The translations under genes and the position numbers were made by a program. DNA of 64,000 nucleotides from Amphibalanus amphitrite (lineage: Eukaryota; Arthropoda; Thecostraca; Balanomorpha; Balanidae): contig NW_024882024.1 in assembly GCF_019059575.1 (NCBI RefSeq), positions 390,812 to 454,811 on the forward strand, given 5' to 3'. Below are positions 37,914 through 52,334 of the stretch, one piece after another. Under the pieces are notes generated by a model, which saw only the letters and a list, made by a program, of their open reading frames with translations, was not told the origin of the DNA and searched no databases. Position 1 is the first letter of the stretch. Every line of letters starts with the position of its first letter.

Positions 37914-40862
37914 GCGGTGGATCGGAGGTCGACTGCGCCGACCTCGACGGCCGACGCTCGCCGATCGAGGAGCGTCGTCCCGAGTCCGAGCCGGCCGCGG
38001 ACGCCGAGCAGGACGAAGCCGACGGCTCAGTGGCGTCTCCGGCCGGCAGTGTCGCCAGTCGGGACAGCCCCCGCGCGCGCCTCATCACCGAGGAGACCAA
38101 ACTGGGCGCGCTTCAGGCGAACCTGGCGAGCTCTCTCAGCTCGCTGGCTTCTCTGACGGGCTCACCGGCGGCGCTGCCTGGTCTGCTGCAGGCCCTCAAG
38201 GCCGGCTCTCCGTCCCTGGAGTCGCTGCAGAGCACCGGCATGGCGGTGGCGCAGCTGACCGCCTCGGCCGTGGCCAACAACACGCACAACCCAAAGGCTC
38301 TCCAGGAACTGGCTATCCTGCAGTCGACGCTGTTCACCCTGCAGCAGCAGCAGGTGTTTCAGATGAACCTGATCCAGCAACTGCAGGCGCAACTGCGTAT
38401 CACCAAGAGCGAGGAGCGCCGGGATGGTTCGGAGTCGGAGGGTGAGCCTCGCACCGCCGGCAGTCCGCCACCGAGCGACCGGCAGACGGAGCCGCCGCTG
38501 CCCTCCCCGCCTCTCAAAGAGGAGCCACTGGACGGTGCACCACCGTCGCAGCTGCCACCCCCACCCCCGCCTCCACCACCGTCGTCAGCGCCGCCGCCAC
38601 CGTCGCTGGCGTCGTCAGTGATCCAGCCGACGGATGACGGTCCGACAGAGAGCGGTAACTCGCTGCAGCTCCTGCAGAAGACCACCCAGCAGGTGCTGAG
38701 CAACGCTAGCCAGGGTCTCCTGGCCAACAACATGGTCGATGAGATGTACCGGCACACCAAGGCGCCGGGAGGCTTCTCTGGCGACCGCAAGGAGGCGCCG
38801 TTCTTCAAGCACCGCTGTCGCTATTGTGGTAAGGTGTTCGGCAGCGACTCGGCGCTGCAGATCCACATCCGGTCTCACACCGGAGAGAGGCCGTACAAGT
38901 GCAACATCTGCGGGAACCGCTTCACCACCAAGGGTAACCTGAAGGTACACTTCCAGCGGCACAGCGCGCGATTCCCGCACGTCAAGATGAACATCAACAT
39001 GGTGCCAGAGCACATGGATAAGTTCTTCCCGCCGCTGCTGGCGCAGCTAGGTGAGCTACCGGAGACTCCGCAGCCGCCGGTGCCGCCGCCGCACTTCGGA
39101 TCACCTCTGCTCGGGCCTCCGCCGCTCTACTCGCGGGCACTGAACGACGAGACGGACGCAAGTCCTGGTGAAAAGGTCCGACCGACCGGCGACCGAGGGA
39201 AAACCGCGCCTCCTCCGCCACCCCCGCCTCCACCACCGCCGCAGCTGCCGCCTACCACACAGCAGCCTCCGACCCCCGAGTGGCCCGAGGCTGGTGATGA
39301 GCCTCTCAGTCTGACCAAGCCGAGGGTAAGCCGGCCGTCTGGAGAGGGGGTGACGCCTCCACCGCCCCCTCCGCCACCCCCGGTGACGCAGTCGCTGAGT
39401 GACCGTCTGCGAGAGCTTGAGTCTCTACGCCGTCTTCTGCCGCCTATGATCAAACGGCCAGCGGACGACGAGGCGGGACTGGACGAGGCCAAGAGGCCAC
39501 GTGCTGACGAACCTGAGGTGAAGCGCGAGCCCATCGAGGAGGATTCTGGAGCACCTCTGAAACCTGGGTCGGAGGTGGACGAACGCAGCCGCGACAGCCG
39601 TCTGAGCGAGCCGCGTGACTCGGCTGTGCGCTCAGACAGCGAGCCGGCTGACCACTCGCCCGAGCGGCCGCAGAACCTCTCCAAGTCGGCCACGCCGCCA
39701 GTGCCCCGCTCTGCAGCGCTCGCCTCGCTCGGCCAGCGTATGATGCCGTCATTCCCGTTCTCGTTTCCGATGACGAGCATGCCTCAGCCGGCGTTCCCGT
39801 TCCACTCCGGCTCGTTCAACCCGCTGTTGAACCTGCCGCCGGACGTGGACCCCAGCAAGCACCCCAACATCTACACCAACCTGCTGCCCAAGCCGGGCGT
39901 CAATGACAACTCGTGGGAGGCGCTGATTGAGGTGCAGAAGACCTCAGAGACGTCCAAGCTGCAGCAGCTGGTGGACAACATTGAGAACAAGATCACCGAC
40001 CCGAACCAGTGCGTCATCTGCCAGAGGGTACTCTCCTGCAAGTCTGCTCTGCAGATGCACTACCGTACACACACCGGTGAGCGGCCCTTCAAGTGCAAGA
40101 TCTGCAGCCGCGCCTTCACCACCAAGGGTAACCTGAAGACGCACATGGGTGTGCACCGCTCCAAGCCACCTGTACGGATGTCGCACCAGTGTCCCGTGTG
40201 CCACAAACGCTTCCACAACGGGTTGATCCTGCAGCAGCACATCAAGCTGCACACGGGCGAGCCCACGGATATGACTCCCGAGCAGATCGCAGCGGGGGAG
40301 GTGCTGGAGCCGATGCTGCCCCTGGCGCCCGGGTTCCCGCCGGCGGGTATGTTCCCCGGTGGCTTCCCGCTGCCTCCCAGCCACCTTCCCAGCTTCCCCG
40401 GCTTCCCGGGAGGATTCCCGCTGCACCTACCCAAGCGGCCTCTCTCGGTCGGCAGCCGGGACAGAGACGAGAACGGGAACCGCACCAAGGAGGGCGGCGC
40501 CGCCACCAACGGCGAGCGCTCGGACGCTTCTGGGGAGGACTCCATGGACTCGGCGGCGGCCGGCAGCGGCTCCCCGCAGCCGGCCGAGCCCGCCGAACCT
40601 GTGTCCCCGGCTGCCGCCGGCTCCGGCTCCGGCTCCCCGGCGCCCTACTCCGGCAGCGCCGACGAGACTGGCGCCCAGCCGCTGGACCTGACGCCTCGCT
40701 CGGCTGCTGCGCCGGCCGTCCCGTCCCCCGCCGTCTCTGCGGCCGCCTCGCCGCTGATGAGGCTGCCGCTCGGAGGGTTTCCGAACCCGTTCACGTCCGG
40801 ACCGATGTTCGGACAGTTCGGGGGACTGGACGCCCGCTTCCCCGGAGTCGCCGGTTACCCAG
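37914..40862 (+). CDS. sal: Spalt/SALL zinc-finger transcription factor, large central exon
   Basis: This exon opens after the acceptor CCCTCAG at 37,907-37,913 and closes at the donor G|GTAAGT (40,862/40,863). It adds 983 codons' worth of frame with no stop. Counting from its first full codon, residues 100-161 hold the Gln-rich helix typical of Spalt proteins ([19 protein letters not shown]). Residues 301-349 carry a C2H2 pair joined by the Spalt linker HTGERPYKC, with the [10 protein letters not shown] finger. Residues 699-785 carry a second pair ([21 protein letters not shown], then [10 protein letters not shown]) plus the attached single finger [17 protein letters not shown]. Poly-Pro tracts lie between them, and PLSLT and PLDLT resemble CtBP-binding PxDLS motifs (inference). 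Spalt factors are nuclear repressors that pattern organs and appendages. The expected N-terminal MSRRKQ NuRD motif and C2HC finger are absent, so an upstream exon supplying one nucleotide of phase is missing. Family assignment is very firm; orthology to salm versus salr is not resolved. Confidence 0.95.
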
Positions 40863-41224
40863 GTAAGTGTGACGTCACCACTGTCAGACGCGCTGATTGG
40901 CTAGTGTAAGATCCGTGAGGACGTTGGGGACCCTCTGTCATATTGCAACAGCTGAATGCTTTTCTAGGCACGCCAGGCGGGACGGGTGATTAGTAAAATG
41001 CTAGCTAGATGGGAAGCACGATTGAAATTAAGCTCCTGAATTATTCACGGCAATAAATCTCGTCTATCTGTCATCAGGTGTCGCAAACATGTGCATTTAT
41101 AAAATGGGCGGCGGGTTTTCTGAGAGCTGTCGCGCGGCTCGGGTGATATATATCGGGCGGAGTTTCCGACAGCAGGGCGGATGGACGGCGCACGGTGACG
41201 CTACCTCTGACGGTGTGTTCACAG

Positions 41225-41361
41225 TGATGAGAGGTAATACAACGTGCAATCTGTGCTTCAAGGTTTTCGCCTGCCAGTCGGCTTTGGACATTCACTACCG
41301 CAGCCACACGAAGGAGCGGCCTTTCAAGTGTCCCCGCTGCGACAAGGGTTTCAGTACAAAG
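41225..41361 (+). CDS. sal: Spalt exon: first finger and a half of the C-terminal pair
   Basis: The acceptor is TTCACAG at 41,218-41,224 and the donor AAG|GTGAGT is at 41,361/41,362. Its two leading bases complete the codon left by the large exon, so the joined frame reads [13 protein letters not shown]. It encodes [21 protein letters not shown], the linker TKERPFKC, and the start of the next finger [11 protein letters not shown]. This is the diagnostic third finger pair of Spalt proteins, with the family motif RGNTTCN. The intron before it is only 362 bp. Phase and motif continuity on both sides make this exon secure. Confidence 0.95.
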
Positions 41362-43200
41362 GTGAGTGAAAAGTGACCCAGCCCTCGGGTCACTCGAAGC
41401 AGGAGGCTTCGAAGGTCAGGTCCCACATACCTACTATCCCGTATATACAACATTGAGTGGTTACCGTATCATCACGAAGGGACCCAAATTCGAACAAAGA
41501 GATTCTCGCACAAATGGCGAGCTCAATACATCGTTGCTACTTTTTCGTCCTTACCAGTGATGCTGGTGGTTCCGATTGACGTGTCGCATCAAAACCATAC
41601 CAGGAATTTCACGATATTCAATATTTTCACTTTTAAGAGGCGAGCAAACGTTTCCTTGCAGTGGAGTTTAATCACCCATTTCACTTGCATAGTGTTCTGT
41701 TCTTCACGCCGTCGTTATCAAAGTCTATGTTCTCATCGAAGGTGCGTCGTTTATTGTAATCCCCATGTGGAAACTTTTCTTTCAGGTATGCGACAAGTTT
41801 GGCAGCTTCATTTTATAGCTAAAGTTTCGTGAACTTTGCTGAACAGCCATACGCGAAAATGTATTAATCTGCCCATCACACGATCTGGGAAGTTTTACGA
41901 CTGAATTTAAAGTTGGGGATGCAGAAAGACGGGCAGTCCAAGTCATTTTCAAACTTTGATTAGATTCCTTTCATTAATATCATAGCAGGTGCGAGACGAG
42001 TGCCCAAAGCGAATGCTTACCATCAATTCTCTACATATAAAGTATGCGATGAATATCGCAGGAAATTAAGCACGCAACGCTCCAAACGCTGCGGAAGCAT
42101 ATCTTACATGCTCCCGAATGCGAGTTCGATATGCGCGGTTACATATTCAGTGGGAATTCGGCCATATCCTGTTTCCTTCTTGCTAAGCTCATAACTTCAA
42201 GCAAAGAGCTATAAAATAACCCACCGGGGAACGATAAGTTGGTCGATAGGTTGTAGGCACTCATCACGTTTAAGTAAGATAATAGGCGACTCTACTGCAG
42301 CAAAATTGCTGCACTGATGAAATAAAGCTGCATGATAGCTCGCTGATGCCGATTGTTTTATTTTGACCGACAATTGCTGGCAACCCAAAGGTCCCCCTCA
42401 CATTTTTAGTATGGTTTACTTAGAACCCGTAATATTTTTTTCCGTCCCGTTTTGGCAAGTTCAACTGAGCAACTGAACTTCAGAGTACGTAAGTCTTAGG
42501 AAGGCATATAATTATATAAGAAAATATTTACACAAGAAAATAAACGGGAAATAATAGTTGTCCGTTTAAATGACCATTTAAATTGGACGGGTACCTCTAT
42601 TCTTATGTGGAGACAAAAACATTCTTTAAACATAAATTAACTCATTTTGGATATCAATTAAATGCACGTTTTCATCACATTCATGGCGCTAGCTTACTAT
42701 GTCCGATGGCTGGTTCAAGCCATGTTTTCCTGGTGGATGGGCGTGACAAATTATTAAAGCATGAGTTTCGTGGAGAATGGACGGGCAATGAACGGTCTTT
42801 GTACAACTGACCGACAAGAAGTTTATGGGATATCTAAGTCGGTTTAGCCTATATTTTTTCATATAAAATTTTTTACCTTTTACATGTCAGTCCACTAGAA
42901 ATCAAAATAGTCACCCATTGGCTACATACCAAGGGACTGATTTTTTTTAGAAAACCCGCAAAATAGATAACCTATAACCGCTAGGTGCATAAGTGCCATC
43001 AGTAAAGTGACAGACGTTTTGCTGCAACTCCTTGCGACTGCTCAGTAATAATAGATGCGCACTTTATCATCATATAGGTGCATGTTAAGCTTTGACAACT
43101 ACGTAAATGCGAAGCTTACCCAAAGGTCCGATATTTTCCCATTAAACACGAAGCGTTTTAGACATTCTATCATCGGTTGGCACTTCTCTCACTTTCCCAG
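41362..43200. other. Spalt intron splitting the last zinc finger
   Basis: This 1.84-kb AT-rich intron falls inside the final C2H2 finger, between FSTK and GNMKQH. I see no ORF of interest in it. A short hairpin, TGCAGCAA-AA-TTGCTGCA, lies at about 42,294-42,311. Nothing suggests an alternative exon. Confidence 0.8.
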
Positions 43201-43378
43201 GGAAACATGAAGCAGCACCTGATGACTCACAAGCCGAGGGAATCGGGCGCCTGCTCGGGCTCGGGCTCGGGCTCGGACGGCGAGACGACCCGAGCCCCGA
43301 GCCCCGAGGGCAGGTCACCAGCCCGGCCGGCGCCGACGCCGGCCAGCGAGCAGCCGACGCCGCCTCTCCCGCGACCAG
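43201..43378 (+). CDS. sal: Spalt exon completing the last zinc finger
   Basis: The acceptor is CTTTCCCAG just before 43,201. The frame continues FSTK with GNMKQHLMTHK, which supplies the two zinc-binding histidines of the finger begun 1.84 kb upstream. After the finger comes a low-complexity Ser/Gly/Pro tail (SGSGSGSD, then PAPTPASEQPTPPLP). The donor CCAG|GTGAGA lies at 43,378/43,379 and leaves phase 1, which matches the next exon. If this intron were retained, the frame would run about 31 more codons to a TAG at 43,471, giving a different short C-terminus. Confidence 0.93.
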
Positions 43379-43872
43379 GTGAGACGGGAGGGGCTGAGAG
43401 GGACTCGTCTAGCGAGTACGGCAGAGCTCAGAGACAAACAGTGGTGAGCTCTGGGGAGTACTGCTCTCTCTAGCTCCTCAACTAGTGAGCAGAGCAGAGC
43501 GCAGTGATTAGTGGTGTTCAGCGCAAAACTGTTTCATTTACGCACTATACATATATGCCGGTAATAATTAGTTATAGGTCTAGTTGACATGAACTTGACC
43601 ATCCGTATCTCTGTACGGTTACTTGGAGCTTCTTAACTTCACGTTCTTCATGTTCTTCACGAATATAAATGATCTGTCAGCTAATGTGTCGTATAAACGA
43701 TCGCGGACCTAGTGTTCAGAGCTAACACCAATTACGGGCCTGGGGTGTTGTATGTCCATTCTGCCCCGTTATTTGTTGCCCCCTACCTGACTGTCACCTG
43801 GTGTTCCGTCCCCTATCTGTCCGCTCCCGTCCCGTCCCGCATCTGACCCCGTCCCTGTTTCGTGACCCACAG

Positions 43873-44069
43873 ATGACCGGGAGCGCTGGGGGTCGTCATC
43901 TCCTCCGCTGCCGCCGGCCCCGGCTCCGGCTCCGGGCCTGGCTCCGGGCCTAGCTCCGGACCTGGCTCCGCCTCCGGGTCCGCTGCCGACGGCGCTGGAT
44001 GACATGATGACCTCCTCACCCGCGCCACTTCACCTCAGCGGACCGCCTCGAGCCGTCACTGAAGGTTAG
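43873..44069 (+). CDS. sal: Spalt last coding exon, Pro-rich tail with stop
   Basis: The acceptor is GACCCACAG at 43,864-43,872. Its first two bases complete a GAT codon with the phase-1 base of the previous exon, and the frame reads DDRERWGSSS, then Ala-Pro-Gly repeats, LDDMMTSSP and PPRAVTEG. A TAG stop follows at 44,067-44,069. The same bases also form a plausible donor (G|GTTAGT at 44,064/44,065). Joining it to the acceptor TTGTTGCAG before 44,385 would give only Gly-Leu and then TGA. Either way the protein ends here. There is no finger in this exon and similarity to known Spalt C-termini is weak, so it rests on splice phase and an open frame. An AATAAA at 45,706-45,711 is a possible poly(A) signal for a 1.6-kb 3' UTR. 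Confidence 0.72.
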
Positions 44070-45999
44070 TGCTCACAGAGGCTCATAGGTGGCAGCATCA
44101 ATCGCAAAGAACTGGACAGATGGCGATGGGGCAAGGGTACCAGAGTATTTGCGGATATAATTTGCTCTGAGGGTCACGCTGGTTACTAATTGTCTCCATA
44201 ATCAATGTATATACGATATCAAGGCTCATTGTCAAGTATGGCATTTTCTGTTCGATAAGTATGTATATGTCAACTTACCCATTAGTTTACGATTAGGTAT
44301 TAGGTACCATGCCTTTTCAAAAGCTCTATACCTAACAATGCTGTGCTCAGTAACCGCAAACAATGACTGGCGTTTCTTGTTGCAGGGCTTTGAGGCTAGT
44401 TCAAGCCGTGTCTATCTGGAATAATGTTGCAACACATATCACTCTAGGACAAGTTGGTGTGACGTCCGGCGCCTACCGTGCGGTGTCCAGCCTAGGTGGC
44501 GCTGCGGGCGCCCTGGACGCCGCTGTTCCTACACATGCTAGTCGAGAGCTAGGGAGAGAGAGAGAGAGAGAGAGAGCAAACAAGACACGCGCCGCTGTAA
44601 CCCTCGTGTCCAAAGACTGGCGCGAAGTCAACGAGAGACGCACTCGAGTCACGCTTATTGAAACTGGCGTGCGGAAAGGCGACTCTCGTTGTGGACCGTT
44701 CCGCCTCAACTGGGAGGCAAAGCTACGCGAGCGTCATCTATACAGCTCGCGCGATGCATTTGCTTACTGGCGCGTCATCTATAAAACTATGAGGAAGTGT
44801 TAGTTCGCTTTGTGGCCGCCTGTGTTCGCTTCTATGCCGAGTGCCGGCAGGTGAATGTTGTCGCTGTGAGAACGGTCTGTCGGTGTCTATGTGTGTGTTT
44901 GTGTGGATGTTTGTAAATACAGAGTTGGTCCCTTGCCCGCGGCGCCGGCGGGTCGTTAGCCCCTGTGGCAGTGTTGGGCGTGTGTCGTTGTTGCTGGTTG
45001 TTGTTGTTACATGTATCATACCGGTGGCAACGCCAGCGGTACCATTGTCTGCGCGCGCCCGTGTATTTATTTGAGCACCCGTATATGCCACGTTTTGTGG
45101 GTGAGCAGCAGCACCTCAGCCGCCACAGCGGCCACCTTGTCATTACCAAACTGTTCCGCTGGCCCCGCAAACGGCACGCAAGTCGCTGGCTTCTGGCCTG
45201 TTCACGGGGTCTATGTCTACTCTGTTTTCTGATCTGTGACGCGTATTACGGTATTATGCAATTAAGTCCAGGTTGGCATTATGAGTTCAGAGAAGAAATG
45301 AGTTCCAACGATGAGTTGCGATCCAAACTGGATCACTCGTTTTAACTATCCCAGATTACCAGTTATCGTATCTAATTTATTTCTGTCCACTTTCCATGCT
45401 GCTTACTGTCGAATCTGGATAAATGTTCTGTGATATATAGACAAGATCTGGCGCAAAATCATTCCATTAGCCGTCGGTGGGATAGGTTGTATCACAGACA
45501 GTTCGCTGGGGATTACCCCCCGCACAGGGGTGACCCGGGTGCCCCCCAGAGCTCCGCGGTCAGCGCGGAGCGCCCTACCGGATGGAACGGCTTCGCTCGC
45601 CACTCCAATGCGACCCCCACTTCGACCCTAGTGTGTAAATACCTTATGGATACGCCAACTTTTGGATTCGAACCCCTTCAGTGTGCTGTAGTGACATGTT
45701 TTTCAAATAAACTTGACCAATATCGCACGAGGCTTCGGACTTTGGAAGGCGGGTGGGGCCACAAGATCAGAGGACAGAGCTAATCAGCTGTAGTTGGTAC
45801 TACGGTCACCAGATGGCAGCGATACCGGTGCACACAGCATGGTCGTGGTGTTTATGCGACATCATCTCTTCTGAATCCCGTGAAATTTTCATTTCACGAA
45901 GTTGTGAACACAATAGCGGTCGGACAGATAGGCTCAACTGTACTGACAAGATGTGTTTACGTGGAGTACCTATTTATCCCAATGAAAAAAAAAAATAAC
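44070..45999. other. Intergenic/3' UTR of the Spalt gene
   Basis: Open frames at 44,363-44,803 (+) and 44,965-45,345 (+) show no family resemblance; the first includes a (GA)n run at 44,552-44,577. I take this stretch as probable 3' UTR plus spacer. Confidence 0.5.
45706..45711 (+). terminator. Possible poly(A) signal for the Spalt gene
   Basis: AATAAA lies about 1.6 kb past the Spalt TAG. It is the first hexamer I notice downstream on this strand. It falls just left of the 46,004-47,176 element, so both convergent genes could end outside that insertion. Confidence 0.35.
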
Positions 46000-46003
46000 T
46001 TAA

Positions 46004-47176
46004 CCCGCGCCCCGTAGGGGGGGGGGCCGAAACGGCCCCTCCCTGTCCTTTTCGGTCGATATCTCCTAAACGGCTGGAGATATCGCCACCAAACTTTCAG
46101 AACCCCTCCGGGCATCAATGTTACACATTGTGACCAAAAATTTTTCCAGAGGCTAAGACAGGTTGGCCACAAATGACGTCAGAGTGACGTCATGTTCTGT
46201 CATTTTCGACCGAAAAAAGACCTTCGCGAGAAGACCTGTCAGGACTACAGCTTTGAAGATACAGAAAAATGATCAAGACATAAAAGGTGTAAAATTGACA
46301 GGGCTACAAAACTGCTATCTCGAATTTTTGAAATTTTTGAGTTTTGACCCCCAAAAATCAAAAAAGCATTTTTTTTGGATATATTCGCCAAAAAATCCAA
46401 AAAGTTTTTTGAGTTTCGAAAAAACCGGAATATATGTGATAGTGCCTACCGTCTTCTATCTACATACCAAATTTCAGATCGATACCTCGTTTTTTGGCCA
46501 AGTTATAGCGAAAAAAACTGTTCAAAAATGATGACGTCAAATTTTCAAACTCAATTTTTGGCAATTCTAGAACTCGTAGAGCAAAAGGAAGACCACCATT
46601 AGACTCCCCGTGACGAGCTGCATCGAATCGATACCCATTTTATGCAAAAATATCAACTTTGAAATTTGACCTAATTTGACCTGACCTTGACCTGACCTTC
46701 ACAAAAACGTGACCTAGGCTGGCCCCAAAGGCTGCCTAACCCACATAATCGCATTTGTCATGTAAAATGGACCATAAAACATGTATCACACGACACATTC
46801 ATATTGTGACCCCCGGTGACCTGACCTCGCTGTGACCTGACCTGGTATCAGTGACCTCAGATAGCAAAGTATGTGTTTGACGAACAATGTACCATCGATG
46901 GTTTTCAATAAATTACCAATTTACTCGCTTTCACAGCACATTTCTTGAATTGCCTGTGAACGGTGAAAATCTGACCTTTGACCTGACCTGTGACGTCATC
47001 GGTTTGACCTAGGTCAATGAAATTTGGTCACAAGGTAGTTCCCGGGTGGGGCTATCGAACGCCGTTTGAATTTTGAAAATCGGCCGGTAACTTTCCGAGA
47101 TCTTAGGGGGGGGCCGATACGGCCCCCCCCCCCCCTACGGGTGGTAGGGTCCGCCGGTAGCCCTACGGGGCGCGGG
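46004..47176. mobile_element. TTAA-flanked TIR element, piggyBac-like MITE (1.17 kb)
   Basis: The ends are a perfect 16-bp inverted repeat, CCCGCGCCCCGTAGGG (46,004-46,019; inverse at 47,161-47,176). TTAA directly flanks each end (46,000-46,003 and 47,177-47,180). TTAA duplication with CCC-starting ends is the mark of piggyBac; Kolobok elements also use TTAA. G/C-rich subterminal palindromes (GGGGCCGAAACGGCCCC near 46,026 and GGCCGATACGGCC near 47,112) lie just inside. The interior has repeated TGACCTGACC motifs, AAAATTT-rich stretches and no transposase. Confidence 0.85.
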
Positions 47177-47180
47177 TTAA

Positions 47181-48295
47181 GAACTGGTCGGACGGAAGTG
47201 GAAAGTAGGTGGAGTGGTCAGATGAAGCTACACCGCACTTTGAGCGCTCTGAAAGAGCAGTAACGGGTGAAAAGCAACAGCTGGCAGTGCTCGAGAGAAC
47301 GCAAACCTTCAAGAGAGAATGCAAAACGAGATCCGTCTGCCGAACAATGCGGAACAGATTTATCGTGGTTACAAATTTCTAGCATATTAGTTAAGCAGTC
47401 AGCATCTAGGCCGGAAACCGTGCCACTAATTAGTTCAGAGGGCAAAACGGAATAAAAATATACGCTACTCGTCCAGCGGTGTGCGAACCACTTCTAATCA
47501 TCGTGTCATTCTAGCCCAGCCCAGCGCCCCGCGAGACACGCCGCGCTGGACAGACGCCATTTATTGTGGACACGTGACGGGGACAGCGCGCCGGGGCACG
47601 GCCGGCGAGCGCGCAGCGCACCCCGCGCCCGCCACCTCCCCCGACGGGCTATCAATGAACCGAGCACTCAGTGCGGAAACGTACAAACTCACGCACACAT
47701 GAGACGCGCCACGCAGACACGTCGACGCCGCTACTGTTTAGAAAACCGGCTACAAACGAGCGAACGCGCGCGCGCGCGCGAGATAGAACGACAGGCCCGC
47801 CCCCACCCGTCCCCAGGACACCATTATCGTGCAAAAGCAGCTGTAGGCAACGGCAAATACATAAATAGATGTCTGATTTTGGATTGACCGCAGCGGCGAA
47901 CCGCCGGGGCGGGCGGCGTGGCCCCACACAACGCTATCCGCGCGATATCTTGAAGATCACCGCAGCACATGGGATGAGATACGGCCGACATGATTGGCTA
48001 CGGCGGCGGCGCGCCAGTACCGGGTATGGATGGAGCTGTGGTGTCCGGACCGGTCGGCGGCCCGGCCCGGCTCCTGTCCTCTCAGTTCATCACGGAGCGG
48101 CGTCACCGCGATACTGCCTGTCCCGCTGACAGACCTCAGAACAACCACTGCGGTGTCCCGAGCACACATCAACACCAGTCTATCTGCTGAGCTCGCCTGT
48201 TTACACGCCAGCTCATGCTGTTACTCACCGAGCGCAGGCTTGTCCGCAGGCGTGTCGTCTTTGTACCAGCCGAGTGGCGAGGGTGGCAGCGGCGG
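47181..48295. other. Spacer and probable p66 3' UTR
   Basis: No plus-strand gene is recognised. A short CG run lies at about 47,765-47,780. The right part (47,560-48,295) probably is p66 3' UTR on the minus strand. Confidence 0.5.
47560..47565 (-). terminator. Possible poly(A) signal for p66
   Basis: TTTATT on the plus strand reads AATAAA on the minus strand, about 730 bp past the p66 stop. I noticed no other AATAAA on that strand between them. It lies outside the neighbouring TTAA-flanked element. Cleavage here is an inference. Confidence 0.4.
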
Positions 48296-50253
<1,958 letters not shown>

Positions 50254-52261
50254 CTGGAGCAGAGCAGGGACAAATCGCGTCAGGAAAGACCTTGAGACGT
50301 AGCATGTAAGGGCAGACACAGGGGTCGTGATATACTGGGTCAGACACCAGAGATGAGTCACATCGGGCCAGAAGACGGGCATAGCGTTGGTTTTAGCTGT
50401 AACATGACCAAGATTCAGGGATTCAGGGATTCAGCACATAATGCAGGGAATGGAAGCAAGCATTTATGCAGAAGTTAAGTTGGTACCAAACCAATGACAT
50501 CCAATAACTGAATAACTCCATTCTATCTAACACAGTTTTCAAGTTCATTGTAGTCTTTAAATCTCATAAGCATCTTAGGTTTGGTAAATTAATGATAATT
50601 TGCCATACCCTGGAGCTTCTTGGTAAGGATCTGCAGAGACTTCAGCCTGAAAAAATTGAAGGTATAGTGGTACACATTCAGCTGTAATACAGTATGTATT
50701 TAATGGATGGTTGATATAAAATATTCAAGCTTGTATATTTAATTATAGGTACGTATTTACTAACTTCTTTATACTTAGTTAATTGTAATACAATTAAGGT
50801 TTAACCATTAAATGTTTTACAAAAAAGCTATTAATTTACAGTGCAAGTCTTAACATAGATTAGCAATGGTGCAGACAATATCATGTTGTAACAACACATC
50901 ATGTGGCAGGTATGTACCTACACTAAAAGGCAAGATGAAACTAAACTAAAATGCAGCAGAATTTATCAGTACTGAAGGCTACAGGTTAGGTAGGTAGGCT
51001 GTACAGCACCTTCAACTTTTAAGTAGGCTGTATGTTGTAGGTACCCTAGGAAGGTAGGCTCTTGGTTAGAAGGTTGCATGCTAGAGTCTTGCAGCTTGTA
51101 AGCTGCTTTATTAGGTTGAACTTTGTTTAGTTTTTAGGGAGACTTTATTGGATACCATTTCATGAAATTTTGATGCATTTTCCTCTGGTGTTGTAATGCT
51201 GAAATCACAACTCATTCATAGGTATTCAGCACTGCAGAAACATTGAATTGGCAATATGTTGGCAGTGCTGTAGTGTAGCACATAGGTATACTTATATTTA
51301 TACCTAGTATAAATAATTATATCAAATGCTTATACTTAAATAGCAGCATATATCATGCAGGACTTGCAGGAGAACCGAATGTCAAGAGTTTGTTTAATTT
51401 GGCATATACCAAAGAAATCATCTTTTTTAGGATTTCTCTGAGTTTCCATGTTTTATACTATCAACAGAGTAGAATTTAAGTGACTGTAGAGAATCTATTT
51501 GTCTTTTGAGTTTTGATAGGTTAAGATCTTGAATTCCACTCAGTGGTGATGTTTTTAACTTTGATCAAAACAGTTGAGCTTAAACGCCAGTGTCAATCTG
51601 TCATCTCATAAAAACCCGTGGCTTACGTAAAACTTATTGACTAGTAGGCACCGATGGTGCACAGAACTTGTCTAAAAAAATTATGGCAGGATGTCAAGGT
51701 GATCTGTAAGAAAATAAATTATCTGCAAATCAGTCAATTAAGATCACAAATCATGCAAAATCCCTTGTTGTAGAAGTCAAAGTCACATAACAATATGACA
51801 CATTACCCCTGGCCCTGGTGTTAAAACCCAAATAAACCAAACAGTCATTATCAAAGTATAGATACTGTGCAAGTCTCAATAATGTTTGAAAACAAGCTAA
51901 AAAGAAAAAAATACAAACCACATACCCTCAAATGTTAATAATAAAACCCTACGGAATTCAACAACAAAACACACCATTCGACGCCGCAAAAACTACCGCT
52001 ATATAGTGAAGAACAAAATTATTTTTTGATAAAACTTTATTTTTTGATGAAAACGAAAGGACTGACAAAACAAAATTAATTTTAAATGATTGAATTTTAG
52101 ATAATTGGGATACAAAAGCTAAAATTAATTTTCCTTTGTGTTTTCACCACTATAGCTTTCTTTACGTTGTCCTAGCGACAAACGGTACACTTCTAGAGAT
52201 ATTTACAAAAGAATGAGAAGAAACGCTACGATTCGGTTGTCAAATCGTAGCACGACGCGCA
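50254..52261. other. AT-rich stretch upstream of p66
   Basis: No coding potential is seen on either strand. It probably contains the p66 5' intron and promoter, but no first exon can be placed. GTAGGTAGGTAC-type short repeats are scattered near 50,990-51,060. Confidence 0.5.
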
Positions 52262-52330
52262 ATGTATGTATGTATGTATGTATGTATGTATGTATGTATG
52301 TATGTATGTATGTATGTATGTATGTATGTA
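52262..52330. repeat. (ATGT)n microsatellite
   Basis: About 17 tandem ATGT units. The tract runs directly into the target duplication of the MITE at 52,335. Confidence 0.95.
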
Positions 52331-52334
52331 CCAG

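Noticed and set aside
40189-40866. A 225-codon alternative frame within Spalt.
   Set aside because: Shadow of the Spalt frame, caused by GC-rich codon use.
44363-44803. A 146-codon frame after the Spalt gene.
   Set aside because: Contains a (GA)n run and matches no family; better taken as UTR or spacer.
45660-45690. Minus-strand GGTTCGAATCC as a second SINE or tRNA.
   Set aside because: No A box lies at the required distance and there is no cloverleaf.
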